Origin: Cynocephalus volans
Taxonomy: Eukaryota > Chordata > Mammalia > Dermoptera > Cynocephalidae
NCBI RefSeq assembly: GCF_027409185.1
Contig: NC_084462.1
Location: 182,642,071 to 182,706,070, forward strand
Direction of reading: 5' to 3'
DNA length: 64,000 nucleotides
The position numbers were made by a program, and so were the translations under genes. Below the pieces are notes generated by a model. It saw only the letters and a program-made list of their open reading frames with translations, searched no databases and had not been told where the DNA came from. Positions 22,501 to 33,170 of this stretch are shown here, in pieces; the first letter of the stretch is position 1; the number at the start of each line of letters is the position of its first letter.

Positions 22501-23436
22501 AGCGCAATAATACTGGGCTTGGTGGGCTTTTTAAATTATTTTTGTTTTTTTCTCTCATGTTTGAGACCCTATGCCCGCAGGATTACTTATACAACTCCAG
22601 CTACGTGATTGTATTCAAGGAAGGAGGAAGGGGCTGTACTAGCACGTCTGTCTTCTTTTATGATAAACAAAAAGTTTTCCTAGAACCCCTTTCTTCCTCT
22701 CCCAGCAGACTTTCACTAATGAGAACTGGCCAGAACTAAGATAGCTACCCCTAGCTGAGGGGAAGTTTTGGAAAATAAATATTGTAGCTGGCCATGTTGT
22801 CTCCTAAAAACACACTCGATTTCTCTTGGTAATAGGAAGGGAGGAAATCCCCTGTCTTTGATCTGATTCTGCATTATTTTTAGTAGCAGTGTACACATTC
22901 TAGTTTTCTTGGTGGATGAAGTGGTTATCAGCTCGATTCCCTGAGAGGGAGAAGGAGCAGGGCTCCTTTAAGAATTAAATCCAACCACTTCTCCAAAAAA
23001 TTGGGGGGAAAAAACCCTAAAGTAAATCCAACAGCTTCTAAGTACCTGTTATAGTTTAGTGCTGCCACAAAATGTTATAGAGTGACTACCAAAAATTATA
23101 TAACATTTTGTGTGTGTGGTTGTACAGATTATTTATTGGCTCCTTAGGAAGAAAAAAATACATGCATGAAGTAATTGGTTAACAGTAGAAGAATTCAAAA
23201 TTATTTGTTAAAATGTTTAGTATCAGTACTGGGGGCTATGGCATAGGAATAGGAAAGTTTTTCTTCCTTAGGGCCACTTATGGATGCATGAGAAAAATAA
23301 AATGAATGCCAAGTAGAATCAAAAGGCAATTTTATTTGCTTCTGTTTTGAGACAGTTTTTTTTTTTTTTTTTTAAGTTAACTCATTAGATTTTTTAATTT
23401 AAGGACTTTATGTAAGGAAACATCAAATTAAATATA

Positions 23437-23517
23437 CAGGGGTACTTAAAAAAACTTCATGGAAAGATTTATATTATCTTTTTTAATTCTGTTTTTTCAC
23501 GAACCTCTTGACATATT
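23437..23517 (-). mobile_element. Palindromic mariner-like MITE, copy 2
   Basis: CAGGGGTACTTAAAAAAACT, then CATGGAAAGATTTATATTAT, then TTTTTTAATTCTG and TTTTTTCACGAACC is the reverse orientation of the element at 21342. TA precedes it (23435-23436). The right terminus is degraded. Confidence 0.7.
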
Positions 23518-23639
23518 CTCATACTGAGTTTAACCCTATTGAAATTTAACAAACATAAGATCTTTCAGTCTGTTGTATGGGGAAATACAAGTTTTTTTCT
23601 GCTTTGTATTATGATTGTTTATTTGCATGAGTGTGTATT

Positions 23640-24060
23640 AGGTTAGACTGGGTTATGCTGTGGTAATAAACACCACCAAAATCTTAGTAGTTTAACACAC
23701 TGATAAACCCTTGCTCACACCAGGTCTGCTTGGGGGATCATTGGCTCTATGGGAACTGATCTCCATGTCCACACTGATTTGGTCTTATGGTCAGTGCTCA
23801 GGGTCTGGAGAGTAGAAGAGCACGGGGCTGGAGAGTTAAGCACTGGCAATTAAATTCTTGGCATGGCAGTGTCATTCACTTTCACTTAAATCAGATGTTT
23901 CATTCAAACTTAGTCATGTGGCTATCTGTGCCTTACCTCAAAGGAGGGTAATGTAATCCTCCATGAACTCAGAAGTTTAAAAAAGTCAATATGGTGGATA
24001 ATAGTATTGTCTACAACAAAGTAGCGCAATAGAAATAGATACAAGCAAAGTACCTTGGGA
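23640..24060. repeat. Ancient dispersed retroelement fragment
   Basis: CTGTGGTAATAAACACCACC, then AAAATCTTAGTAGTTTAACA, then TTAGTCATGTGGC and GTAATCCTCCATG, follow the same general plan as 15300-15775. It is an old LTR-like repeat whose name I am not sure of. Confidence 0.45.
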
Positions 24061-24236
24061 GTCCAGAGGAGAAGAAATTCTCATGAGATGCAGGGAGAGT
24101 AGATTTTTCTTAGGTTTGAAGAGAGGAAAGAATGTTCAAACTGAATATGCTGAATCAGAGTTAGACTCAAAGCCAGAGTGTAGAGGATGATACAGTATGA
24201 GAAGGATAGATTAGATCAGAGAGTGCCTTGAACTCA

Positions 24237-24350
24237 TTTAACATTCAACAAAAATGTATTGCACATCTACCATGTGCCAGGCACTGTTCCAAGTTCTGTG
24301 AATGTCTGATAGTGACCAAAACAGACAAAAACTCCTGTCCTCATGAAGGT
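24237..24350 (-). repeat. L2 LINE 3' end, antisense
   Basis: CATTCAACAAAAATGTATTG, then TACCATGTGCCAGGCACTGT and GTCCTCATGAAGG, is the reverse of the L2 terminus. Confidence 0.85.
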
Positions 24351-24639
24351 CAAACACTTGTGGATGAAGTGCTAAGGAGTTAGTGTTTTATTTCATGTAA
24401 TTTGGGGAGTAAACAAAGGTGTGAACTTTGGTTGCCTATGAATCTTAAGATTCTTCTAATTCTGTTTTACATGCAATAGAAGGCAGTTGACTAGCACAAA
24501 AATTAATATTTTGTCTATTTAACTGTGCCTCACTAGAAACCTTAATACACGAAAAGCTGCATTCATAAAACATGTAAATTAAAAAATGTATGTTTATATT
24601 GTAAAAGCTTTTTTAACCAACATTTTGGATGGCAGTACA

Positions 24640-24782
24640 TTTTTTTTTTTTTTGGTCTTTTTCGTGACCGGCACTCAGCCAGTGAGTGTACCGGCCATTC
24701 CTATATAGGATCCGAACCCGCGGCGGGAGTGTCGCTGCGCTCCCAGTGCCGCACTCTCCTGAGTGCGCCACGGGCTCGGCCC
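24640..24782 (-). mobile_element. Dimeric tRNA-derived SINE, antisense
   Basis: In its own sense it reads GGGCCGAGCCCGTGGCGCAC, then GGAGAGTGCGGCACTGGGAG, then CCGCGGGTTCGGATCC (B-box), then a short second unit and an A tail. The flanking copies GGATGGCAGTACA (24627-24639) and GGATGGTAGTACA (24783-24795) are a 13-bp target duplication with one mismatch. A minus ORF of 63 codons spans it and is not a gene. Confidence 0.92.
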
Positions 24783-24799
24783 GGATGGTAGTACAATTT

Positions 24800-24958
24800 T
24801 AATGAATATGTTCTTTTTGCACAGGTAGTAAATCCATTTGACACATACCTCATGGGGACAGGGACTGTTTTATGCACTGCCATGCTTCCCACACCTAAAA
24901 TAGTGCCTGGTGTGTATGTGTGTGTATCTCACTCAGTAAACATGAATGAATGAATAGA
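24800..24958 (+). repeat. L2-like 3' end with a short GT/GAAT tail
   Basis: TCATGGGGACAGGGACTGTT, then AAAATAGTGCCTGGTGTGTA, then AACATGAATGAATGAATAG, match the L2 terminus. Confidence 0.7.
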
Positions 24959-25221
24959 AGAAATTCAGAAGAGAGAAAAGAGAAATTTTCCATAATTTAA
25001 CCTTCTGAACACTACAGTGATTAGTATTTTGATATTATTTATTTAGTCATTCTAGTCAATTCTAATATTTAAGTATCTATTTTATGTCAACTACTGTTCT
25101 AAAATCTAAGGAACAATAAATTACTGTCTCTGTTTTCATGAAACTTAAACTAGTGGAATTAAAATCTAGTGTGGAAATAAACATAACAAACACTATCACT
25201 CAACTTCTTTTAAAACCATAC

Positions 25222-25378
25222 TTTGGGGGGACGGAGGGGGAGCTCATGAGGACACAAAGAATGACTGCGTATTGTAATGATGAATAAGCTAACTGTACTG
25301 ATCTAACTACCACACACTGTACACAATTATTGAAAATTAACATTGTACCCCACATGTATATATAATAAAAAAAAGTTT
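25222..25378 (+). repeat. LINE-1 3' tail
   Basis: A polypurine block (GGGGGGACGGAGGGGGAGCT) is followed by AATTATTGAAAATTAACATT, GTACCCCACATGTATATATA and an A-rich tail. This is an L1 3' end. Confidence 0.75.
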
Positions 25379-26822
25379 GAAGAAAATATCAATTAATAAA
25401 GCCATACTCCAGTTGATGTAACAATTTGTATTATAATATAGCATGTATCTTGTGTATAACTAAGTCTTTTGTATAAAGTCTTAGTGTCAAAGCTTTGTTG
25501 TTGTTTTAGTCTTTTCTTTGATCTACTCAATTATAAATGGGCTATTTTCCCAATGTTTAATTTGGAAATTTTAACCATTTTTGTTATAGGAACAGTGTTA
25601 CAAGTTGCTTAAATCTGTAACTAGTTCGTAAAAGCCTGTTTACCTAAAATACATACTAACAGTACAAACATAGAATTAGTTGTTGAAATGCAATATTATG
25701 TGATAATTGAATAAAAACAGACAAGAGCCTATCCTAAAACCAGGTACATGGGGGTGAAAATATTTAGTTAGATGAATGTGAGGAAGTAGATGGAGATTAA
25801 TATGGAAATTCTGAAAAGGTCATCTTTTGAGGGTGTCAGATGTCAATGGCACAAGTTGTTAAGCTTACTTGCACTTTAAAATACTTGATTTTTATTTTCT
25901 TTGGTATGAGTGTGTGTTACAAAATAGTTTCTTACAGTTGTTAGCTAGATTAGGCTTGTTTTGACCTGTAGGTATTGAGAAAGTGAGAGAAAGAAGGGAC
26001 ATCTTCCTGGACAAAAAGTTAAAAAAGAGAAAAGCATAAAGTGGTTGTGAGTGCATATGGAATGGGAAGCCGCCCTCGAGCAAGTGTTAACAGCCAGGAT
26101 GGGGTAGGGAGTGGGACATCTAATCCTTTGAGTGTGTATAGGGACCAAGGAATGAGTAGCAGCAGGGTGCCTGTGCAAAAGGAAGTGTACACATCAGGTG
26201 TTCGTAACTCTCAGACCTGGGTATTTCATAGGATAAGAGGCCTCTATGCTTTGTTTTAACTTTATTGAGCATATTGATTACTTTATTTATTTATTCAGCA
26301 AGTATTCATCAAGAACCGTACAATCTAGCTGTTTCTTTAAGCACATTGTTTTGAATTATTGTTAACAGCATAGTGTAGAAGGAAATTGGGAATCTAGATT
26401 CTCTTTAGACTTCTCACTCGTTATGTGGCTATCTCTGGTGAATGGTGACATTAGCTGTTTTGCTTCATAGACTGTGGTGAAGATCTGATGTGCAGGTGCA
26501 TTTACCAGCATGTGGAAAAAGTTAAACTCTGTATGATTGGAAGGCAGTCTTGTTACTCTTATTTTGTATGACAGCCACATATTCAAAATATCTAATTTCT
26601 TTCTGAACACCCAGTTGAACTTGAATGCTTGATGTTTTTCTTCTCAATATTCTCATTTTCCTCATAAATTTTTGTCATTTGGTTAAATTCCTTTGAAGTG
26701 CTAGGTACTCTAGGATTAAAATTAAAGCAGTAATGTTTTGTTTCTTCAACTAGAAGCTCTTAAAACTTGGCAAGTACTATGTGTTCTCTCATTTCCGTAT
26801 CTTTGTGTATGCTATATTGTAG
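25379..26822. other. Intron 1 stretch before exon 2, nothing recognised
   Basis: AT-rich sequence with no repeat family I can name. ORFs of 60-82 codons on both strands have no recognisable homology. The last 60 bases form the exon 2 acceptor region. Confidence 0.6.
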
Positions 26823-27014
26823 CACACATCACATGGAGATGGGCGTCAAGAAGTTACCTCTCGCACTGGGCGCTCTGGAGCTCGGTGTAGAAACTCTATA
26901 GCTTCCTGTGCAGATGAACAGCCTCACATCGGAAACTACCGACTGTTGAAAACAATCGGCAAGGGGAATTTTGCAAAAGTGAAATTGGCAAGACATATCC
27001 TTACAGGCAGAGAG
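26823..27014 (+). CDS. MARK3: MARK3 coding exon 2, residues 18-81 (header and glycine-rich loop)
   Basis: This 192-nt exon encodes 64 residues, from [11 protein letters not shown] to LTGRE. It follows an acceptor ending TATTGTAG and precedes a GTAAAT donor; both flanking introns are phase 0. It carries the rest of the header, including the basic, Ser-rich stretch [12 protein letters not shown], and the start of the kinase domain at about Tyr56. The ATP-binding glycine-rich loop IGKGNFAKV is at residues 62-70. The acceptor has a poor polypyrimidine tract with several purines, so recognition of this exon may rely on exonic enhancers. The length is a multiple of three, so skipping would keep the frame but delete the nucleotide-binding loop. 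Confidence 0.97.
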
Positions 27015-27344
27015 GTAAATACAAATTATTATTTCTGTTATGACACTTGCTGTATTTCCATGTGAAAGAAAGATGAAGAGAATGTATATATTTGAGACTA
27101 TTTTTAAGCTAATTAAATTTTTTTAGAACATGAAACATGTTAATTGCCTGAGAGTACTTTTGCTTACCCATTACTTTAAATGTTGTAAATATTATATTGT
27201 TTGAATAATCTTTGCCTTTAAAAATGGGTAGTGTTTTGGTTTTTTTCAGTAGTAAATGTCTGCCACCACAGGAAAAATTGTCTTGAACTTTATGTATGCA
27301 CTTATGTATATAAGCTCATGGTACTTGCAAATCAATAGTCTGTA

Positions 27345-27986
27345 CAGTAGTCCCTCCTTTTTCTGGTGGGGGAATGTTTCAAGACCTCTAGTGGATGCCT
27401 GACACCATGGATAGTGCTAAACCCTATATATACTATGTTTTTTCCTATACATACATACCTATGATAAAGCTTAATTTATAAATTAGGCACAGTAAGAGAC
27501 TGACAACAACAATAATAAAATAGAACAAATTATAGCAACATACTATAGTAAAGGTTTTTTGTGTTTTGTTTTGTTTTTTCTTATTAAGAACTTTCACATT
27601 TTTACATAAAGGAGGAAGCACTTTACATACTTCTCTTTGGCTTATCCAAATTGCCAGCATCACTGCTCTCACACTTTGGGGCCATTATTAAGTAAAATAA
27701 GGGTTACCTGGACACAAGCATTGAGATACCATGACAGTGGATCTGATACCCCAGACAGCTACTGAGTGACTAATGGATGAGGAGTGTATATACAGTGTGG
27801 ATACGCTGGACAAAGGGATGACTCATGTCCTGGGTGAGACAGCAGAGATTTCATCACGCTACTCAGAATGGCACAGATTAAAATTTATTATTTCTGGAAT
27901 TTTTCCATTTAATATTTTCAGACCCTGGCCGACCATGGGTAACTGAAACTGTGGAAAACAAAACTGCAGATAAGGGGGTACTACTG
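27345..27986 (-). mobile_element. Tigger DNA transposon, 642 bp, TA-flanked, internally deleted
   Basis: The termini CAGTAGTCCCTCC and GGGGGTACTACTG are inverted repeats, each bordered by TA (27343-27344, 27987-27988). On the minus strand a decayed transposase start begins at 27685 (ATGGCCCCAAAG, the MAPK start of Tigger transposases) and passes through GATGCTGGCAATTTGGATAA and GCCAAAGAGAAG before sequence is lost. It is a Tigger2-like deletion derivative and cannot encode transposase. Confidence 0.88.
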
Positions 27987-28149
27987 TATTTACAGATTTA
28001 TCCTCCAGAGCTTTCATTATCTCTCTTTACTTTTCTCATAGCTTATGTTTAATGGATTATTGTACAGGAAGGCTCATACTTTCCTAACTTTTGTGATATT
28101 GGTTTTCTGCTCAATTTCATTTATTTATCCATTAAAACCATGAAATTAA

Positions 28150-28490
28150 CTCCCTCCTCATGTCCTACATGTGTGGTACAGAGCCTGTTTTGCATGTTTG
28201 ACATAGTTTCTTGCATTTAGGTCTTTGCACCTGCTGTCCTTCCTGCCTGAAATATTTTTTACCCTTCTGTGTAGGGATCACTTCTGGGAAGCAGTCATTG
28301 ACAGACTTGGTTTCCCCAGGCATGGGACGCATTAAAAATCCTGATACTTCTCTTACATAGCACGATTTACATTGCATTGGAATTGCTTGTCTCCCTTTCT
28401 AGTTTGCAGGCTACCCCAAGTCTGTAGGGGTAATACAGTGCTTGGCACCTATCAGGTACTTAATAAGCATTTGCTGAATGAATGCAGTAA
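28150..28490 (+). repeat. L2 LINE 3' end
   Basis: AGGTCTTTGCACCTGCTGTC, CTGCCTGAAATATTTTTTAC and CAGTGCTTGGCACCTATCAG, then TTTGCTGAATGAATG, follow the L2 3' end. Confidence 0.85.
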
Positions 28491-29026
28491 TACTTCTGAA
28501 GGAAGCTTTTAAAAGAAATGCTCTCCCAATGCCGGATCCTCCTGATAGATGTGCCATGATGTTGATGCCACAGACCCCCAGGCCTGGGGCTGCTGGAGAA
28601 GGAAACCTGGGCCAGTCATTCTGCCAGCAAGCAGCCTGTTTGCTGCATTGAGCTTTACAGATACTCTCTGTGTGTGCTGGGACTTGAAAAAGGTTGGGAA
28701 GCAGTGGTCTATGCTAACTGGAATCTTAAGTAAAGACTGTAACCAAAAATTTGACTCTTTACAAATCATGTCAGTTTTAATGACAAAATCCCTTTGGATT
28801 TTTGGTTAAAACTCCTTGCTGTTGAGGTGCCTGGACTGCTTTTGGAATCTATGAACAGCATGAGTAGGTGAAGCTTTCCTTGCTGTCTTTGATCAAAGCT
28901 TTCTTGAGATAAGGAACAAAACCTCTGAGTTTAGTTCCCACCAGTCCCATGTGGATTACTTGCCAGTTTCCTCATGTGGGCAGAGATGGTGGGCAAGGAG
29001 AGCAGTGGGACAGACAGACAGACAGA

Positions 29027-29136
29027 GCCTCTCCTCTTTTATGTATAAGGCTGGAGTCTGGCCTGCTGTGTTTACTTCTAGGCCTCTCCTCTTTTATGTA
29101 TAAGGCTGGAGTCTGGCCTGCTGTGTTTACTTCTAG
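29027..29136. repeat. Perfect 55-bp tandem duplication
   Basis: Two adjacent identical 55-bp copies occupy 29027-29081 and 29082-29136, beginning GCCTCTCCTCTTTTATGTAT and ending TTACTTCTAG. There is no mismatch, so the duplication is recent or is an assembly artefact. Confidence 0.97.
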
Positions 29137-29379
29137 TAGGATCTCTCTCTCCAGAAATGCCTAGCATAGTGACCTAATTTTAAAATTTTCTGTCTTTAAA
29201 AATATTTGAACAAAACTATTTTACTCCTTTTTTTCCCTATTGTAGGTGTGACCCAAATCACATAAAATATAAACATAGAAATTTATTATGTAGAAAGTAA
29301 AGGTTCCTTGAAATTTCTTTCTTCAAAGAGAATCAGTTTCAGCAGTTTGGTATATATTCCCAGAGTCTTTTACATAAAC

Positions 29380-31195
29380 ATTAACTTTTTGTTTATTTAA
29401 AAAAAAAATACCTATTGGACATAATGTAATTTTTTAACTTCGTAATGTACCTTAACCATGCCTCGGTCTTAGTACTCATAGATCTAACACATTCATTTTA
29501 ATGGCAGCATAGTCTTCCAGTGTATGGTGATACCATAGTTTATTTTCTGTCAGTGGGCATTCGGCTGTTTTTAAATTTTTGCTGTTACAAACAGGTCTGC
29601 AGTGAACATTCTTTAACATAATTCTGCATACTCTTATTAAGAATATTTCTATAGGATAAATTCCTAGACGTGGAAGTCCTAGGTCAAGGTGAATAAATAT
29701 TTGACAGTAGATACTCCTAAATCTCTTTTGAGAAAACATGGTATCTACCTTATTGTCCTACTAAAATGAATAAGAGTTTTCATGTTCCTACACACCCGTG
29801 CTACACTGTAGATAGCTTTTGTCTATCTGATTGTCTTAGTCCATTTTTACTGCTATAACAATACCAGAGACTAGGCAATTTATAAAGAAAAGAAATGTAT
29901 TTCTTGCTGTTCCATAGGCTGGGAAGTCCAAGAAGGAACCACATCTGGCAAGGTCCTTCTTGCTGCATAATAACATGGTGGAGGGGCAAAGAGAGGGTGA
30001 GAGAGGGGGCAAAAAAAAAAAAAAAAAAAAGAACACACTCCTGAGATAAGGAACCCACTTTTGGAATAATCGCCTCTTAAAGGTCCAACCTCTTAATACT
30101 GTTAAAAATGGCAATTAAATTTCAACATGAGTTTGGGGCAGGGGACATTCAAACCACAGCACTGATGTACAGACAAAAGATGGTATAAAAAAAGCAAAAC
30201 TGCATTTTCCCTGATAACTACTTAGATTTATGATATTTTCTTATATCTTTGTCATTCATATTTTCTTTTTAAAATGTTTCCTTTTCATATCCTTTATCCA
30301 TTTTTGGTTTTTTGTTTAGTTTTTTGTCTTAGGGATTTAAACCCTTTATGTTTCAGTCATCTAATCTGTCGTATAGGTTGTGAATATTTTTTTCCTAGAT
30401 TTTTATTTTTTTTAACTGTTTATGATGTCTTTTGCTTTAGAAAATTTTAAATTTTTGTGTAGTAAAATCTTTTTATTTTTTTCTTTATTACATTGCGTTT
30501 TATGTCTTGGTTAGAAAGATTTACTTTCTTCCAAGATTTAAAAAACAATTTTGTATTTTTTTCTAATAATCCTGTGGCTTACATTTGAAAGTTTAATTCA
30601 TTTGGTATATGTTTTGGGGAAAATTAGTATAAGGTGTAGGGATCGGACTTTTTTTTTTGTCCCAGAGCCATCTGTTCTTTCCCCACTGATTGAAGATACC
30701 TGCTTTGTCATGTATTAAATTCCCATATATGTCCTTTTATTTCTCTGATCTGTTTATTTAGTATTGGTGTTTTGTTCCTGTAGCTTTCGGTTGTTTGTTT
30801 TAAAGTTTTGTAGTAGGTCAAGTCCCCTGCCAATTATTCTTATTTTTCAAAATTTCATAATTATTTTTGCCACTTTCTCTTCCAGATGAATTTTAGAATC
30901 AAGTTTCCATGTTCTAACAATAGTCTTATTGGAATTTTAATAAGATTAATTTTTGATGGAATTAGGTAAATTTGGAATTAATTAGGTACATATGGAATTA
31001 ATAAATTAATTTTGGGGGAAAATCTGATATTTTAATGATACCAAATCTTTCTATCCAGGAGTATGAAGTGTGTCTCAATTTTGTTTTCAGGGTTCATAAC
31101 TTTCTTTATCTAGGTTTTGTATAATTCTTGATAAGTTTATTCCAAGGTATTTTATAATTTTTGTTGCTATTGTGAATGGGGTTTTCCCCCCTAGC
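29380..31195 (-). repeat. LINE-1 antisense, split by a MaLR LTR
   Basis: 29480-29826 (TGGCAGCATAGTCTTCCAGT, CTGTTACAAACAGGTCTGCA) and 30167-31195 (TGTCATGTATTAAATTCCCA, AGTAGGTCAAGTCCCCTGCC, TTTATTCCAAGGTATTTTAT) are successive antisense portions of one old L1 3'/ORF2. An LTR interrupts them. Confidence 0.8.
29832..30161 (-). repeat. MaLR solo LTR with perfect 5-bp TSD
   Basis: The 330-bp LTR reads TGCTGTGGTTTGAATGTCCC ... TGGACTAAGACA on the minus strand (TG...CA ends). CTGAT at 29827-29831 and 30162-30166 is the 5-bp target duplication. An A run of about 18 bases lies near 30011. MST/MLT1-type ERVL-MaLR; no internal region remains. Confidence 0.93.
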
Positions 31196-31299
31196 TATTG
31201 TGAGTATATGGGAAGGCTATAATAGTTGTATAACATCTTGTTTATGGGCACCTCTCTCATTTGGAACATCAAAATTAAGCAAGCTTTTGTTACTTTTTA

Positions 31300-31527
31300 A
31301 ATTACACAGTGTTTTTTATTTTGGTGTTCAGTTCTGTGCATTTTAGCCCATGGATAGATTCATGTTACCTCCACCACAATCAGGATATGGCAGTCCTTTG
31401 TGTTGTTGCTTTATGGTCACCCCTCCCCCATCAGAACCTCCTACAAGCACCTGTCTGTTTTCCATCCCCACAGTTTTGTTTTTTTGAGAATGTCAAGTGA
31501 AATGGGAACAGTTTTAAATCAAGTCTT
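31300..31527 (-). repeat. LINE-1 3' fragment, antisense
   Basis: GTGTTCAGTTCTGTGCATTT, CATGTTACCTCCACCACAAT and CAGGATATGGCAGTCC are antisense L1M 3' UTR text. Confidence 0.75.
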
Positions 31528-31543
31528 TAAATAGAATGGTTTT

Positions 31544-31641
31544 AGGGCCAGCCTGTGGCTCACTTTTGGGAAAGTGTGGTACTGACAACACCAAGTCAAG
31601 GGTTAAGATCCCTTTACTGGTTATCTATTTAAAAAATAAAT
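31544..31641 (+). mobile_element. tRNA-derived SINE, single unit, 15-bp perfect TSD
   Basis: GGGCCAGCCTGTGGCTCACT, then CTGACAACACCAAGTCAAGG, then GGTTAAGATCCC and an A-rich tail. The head matches the left unit of the dimer and the body matches the right unit, suggesting a deletion between units. AAATAGAATGGTTTT is duplicated at 31529-31543 and 31642-31656. Confidence 0.93.
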
Positions 31642-31758
31642 AAATAGAATGGTTTTGGTGTAAGTTCAATTTAGATGAGACCCCTCTCTCTAGGTGGATT
31701 CTTAATTTTTAATTTTTAGGCCATTAACCAAAAATGGACATCAAAATTCTTATTTTAT

Positions 31759-31770
31759 GGAGAGAGAGGG

Positions 31771-31801
<31 letters not shown>

Positions 31802-31886
31802 GGCGGCTGGCAGGTATGGGGATCCAAACCCATGACCTTGGTGTTACCAGCACCACACTCTCCCAAGTAAGCTAACCAGCCAGTCC
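31759..31886 (-). mobile_element. tRNA-derived SINE, single unit, long tail
   Basis: In sense it reads GACTGGCTGGTTAGCTTACT, then TGGTGCTGGTAACACCAAGG, then TCATGGGTTTGGATCC, followed by a T-run (about 28 T on the + strand). Target copies CTTATTTTAT lie at 31749-31758 and 31887-31896. Another copy of the family lies 117 bp upstream in the opposite orientation. Confidence 0.9.
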
Positions 31887-32219
31887 CTTATTTTATATAT
31901 TTTTAAATACACAAGCACCAGTTGTGAACTTCATGTGATTTAGCTCTTAGATGAAAATGCTACCCATTATCCTTACTTTCATGGAAGCATCTATCCCATA
32001 TTTACTATGGATTGGGGGATGTTAGTTCCATCTGCTGTCTTGGTTTCGGCCAACTTTTCACAGCTTAAGGTTCTTTTGGCTTCTGAAATATTGTCTGTTT
32101 TTACACTACAGTTTTCTTTTGAACTAAAGATTTTCTTTCAAGTTCATTTTCCCCCCACTGATTTTCGTGGCCTCCCAGGGGTCTTTCCCCTCACGTGAAC
32201 TGCAGGAGAAGTCACTTGT

Positions 32220-32700
32220 ATCAGTCATTGGTACTTAACTGGAGCTATTTTTATCTTTAAAAAATTGTTTTTCCAAAGTAATGCATGCAGCTTAAATATC
32301 AAATATACGGAAAAGCTTCTAACTAAAATCAGAAGTTTCTTTTCTCCTCTTTTCCCTCAGTGTTATTACTCAAAGGCTCCCATTTCCAATTCTTTAAGCT
32401 CATTCTTCTGATACTCTATCAGGTACCTCTTAATTTATAATTTTAGATATCACTGACTTCCTCCTTATGGAAGATAATAATATAACTCTCTTATACAACT
32501 CACTTCCACATCTACTTTTCTTTCCCCAGCCTTTCTATGGCCATGGTATATTTGGTTAAGCTTAGGTTATTTACTTAATTAAGACCATGTAAGTATTGTT
32601 GAATGTTGGCTATGATCATTTTTTTAAAAAAAATTTGTCTATACTTAATAGTAGCCTTTTTTTTTCCCTCTTGTTTTTAGGTTTTAGGTGTTTACTGCTG
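32220..32700. repeat. Old LINE-like 3' text
   Basis: AAAGTAATGCATGCAGCTTA, then AAATATCAAATATACGGAAA, and later CTTATGGAAGATAATAATAT, resemble the common antisense L1M motif also seen at 38170-38330. Decayed; subfamily unknown. Confidence 0.45.
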
Positions 32701-32750
32701 ATTGGCCCAAATGTTCCACCATATCTTTCAAATATCTTGCAATGCCCATG

Positions 32751-33170
32751 TGTATTAGTCAGTTTCTGTTGCTTATAATAGAATACCTGAAACTGGGTAA
32801 TTTATAAAGAAATAGAGTTTATTTCTTACAGTTTCAGAGGCTGGGAAGTCCAAAGTTCAGGAAACGCAGATGGTAAAAGCCTTGGTCTTAGGGGTGGCTC
32901 TACAGCAACGGAAGGAATCACATGGCAAATGGCTTGAGCAAGAAAGAGCTAACCTGCTCACTTGCTCTCCTTGTAAAGCCATCAGAACTACACCCTTTAC
33001 TCCATGAATGGATCAGTCTATTCACAGGGACACAATCCTCACAATCTAATCACCTCTTAGGCCCCACCTTTCAATTACCATAATAGGATTTCCCACCCTC
33101 TTAACATTGTCACAGTGAGGATTAAGTTTCTAATACATGAACCTTTGGGGGGTGCATTCAGCTTGTAGCA
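32751..33170 (-). repeat. MaLR solo LTR with perfect 5-bp TSD
   Basis: The 420-bp LTR on the minus strand runs TGCTACAAGCTGAATGCACC ... AACAGAAACTGACTAATACA. CCATG at 32746-32750 and 33171-33175 is the target duplication. It includes the AATAAACTC and TTTATAAATTACCCAGTTTC region typical of MST/MLT1 LTRs. Confidence 0.94.

Larger units (their letters stand above)
9260..26822 (+). other. MARK3: MARK3 intron 1 (phase 0, 17,563 bp)
   Basis: This intron is bounded by GTAAGT and a TTGTAG acceptor. Its first 200 bases remain CpG-rich. Identified repeats are listed separately. The stretches 9460-11220, 13345-15300, 16430-16780, 17010-19200 and 21800-23430 hold no feature I can name, apart from short homopolymers and unclassified old repeat-like text. 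17900-18780 resembles T-rich antisense ancient LINE sequence also seen near 34150-35200. Confidence 0.9.
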
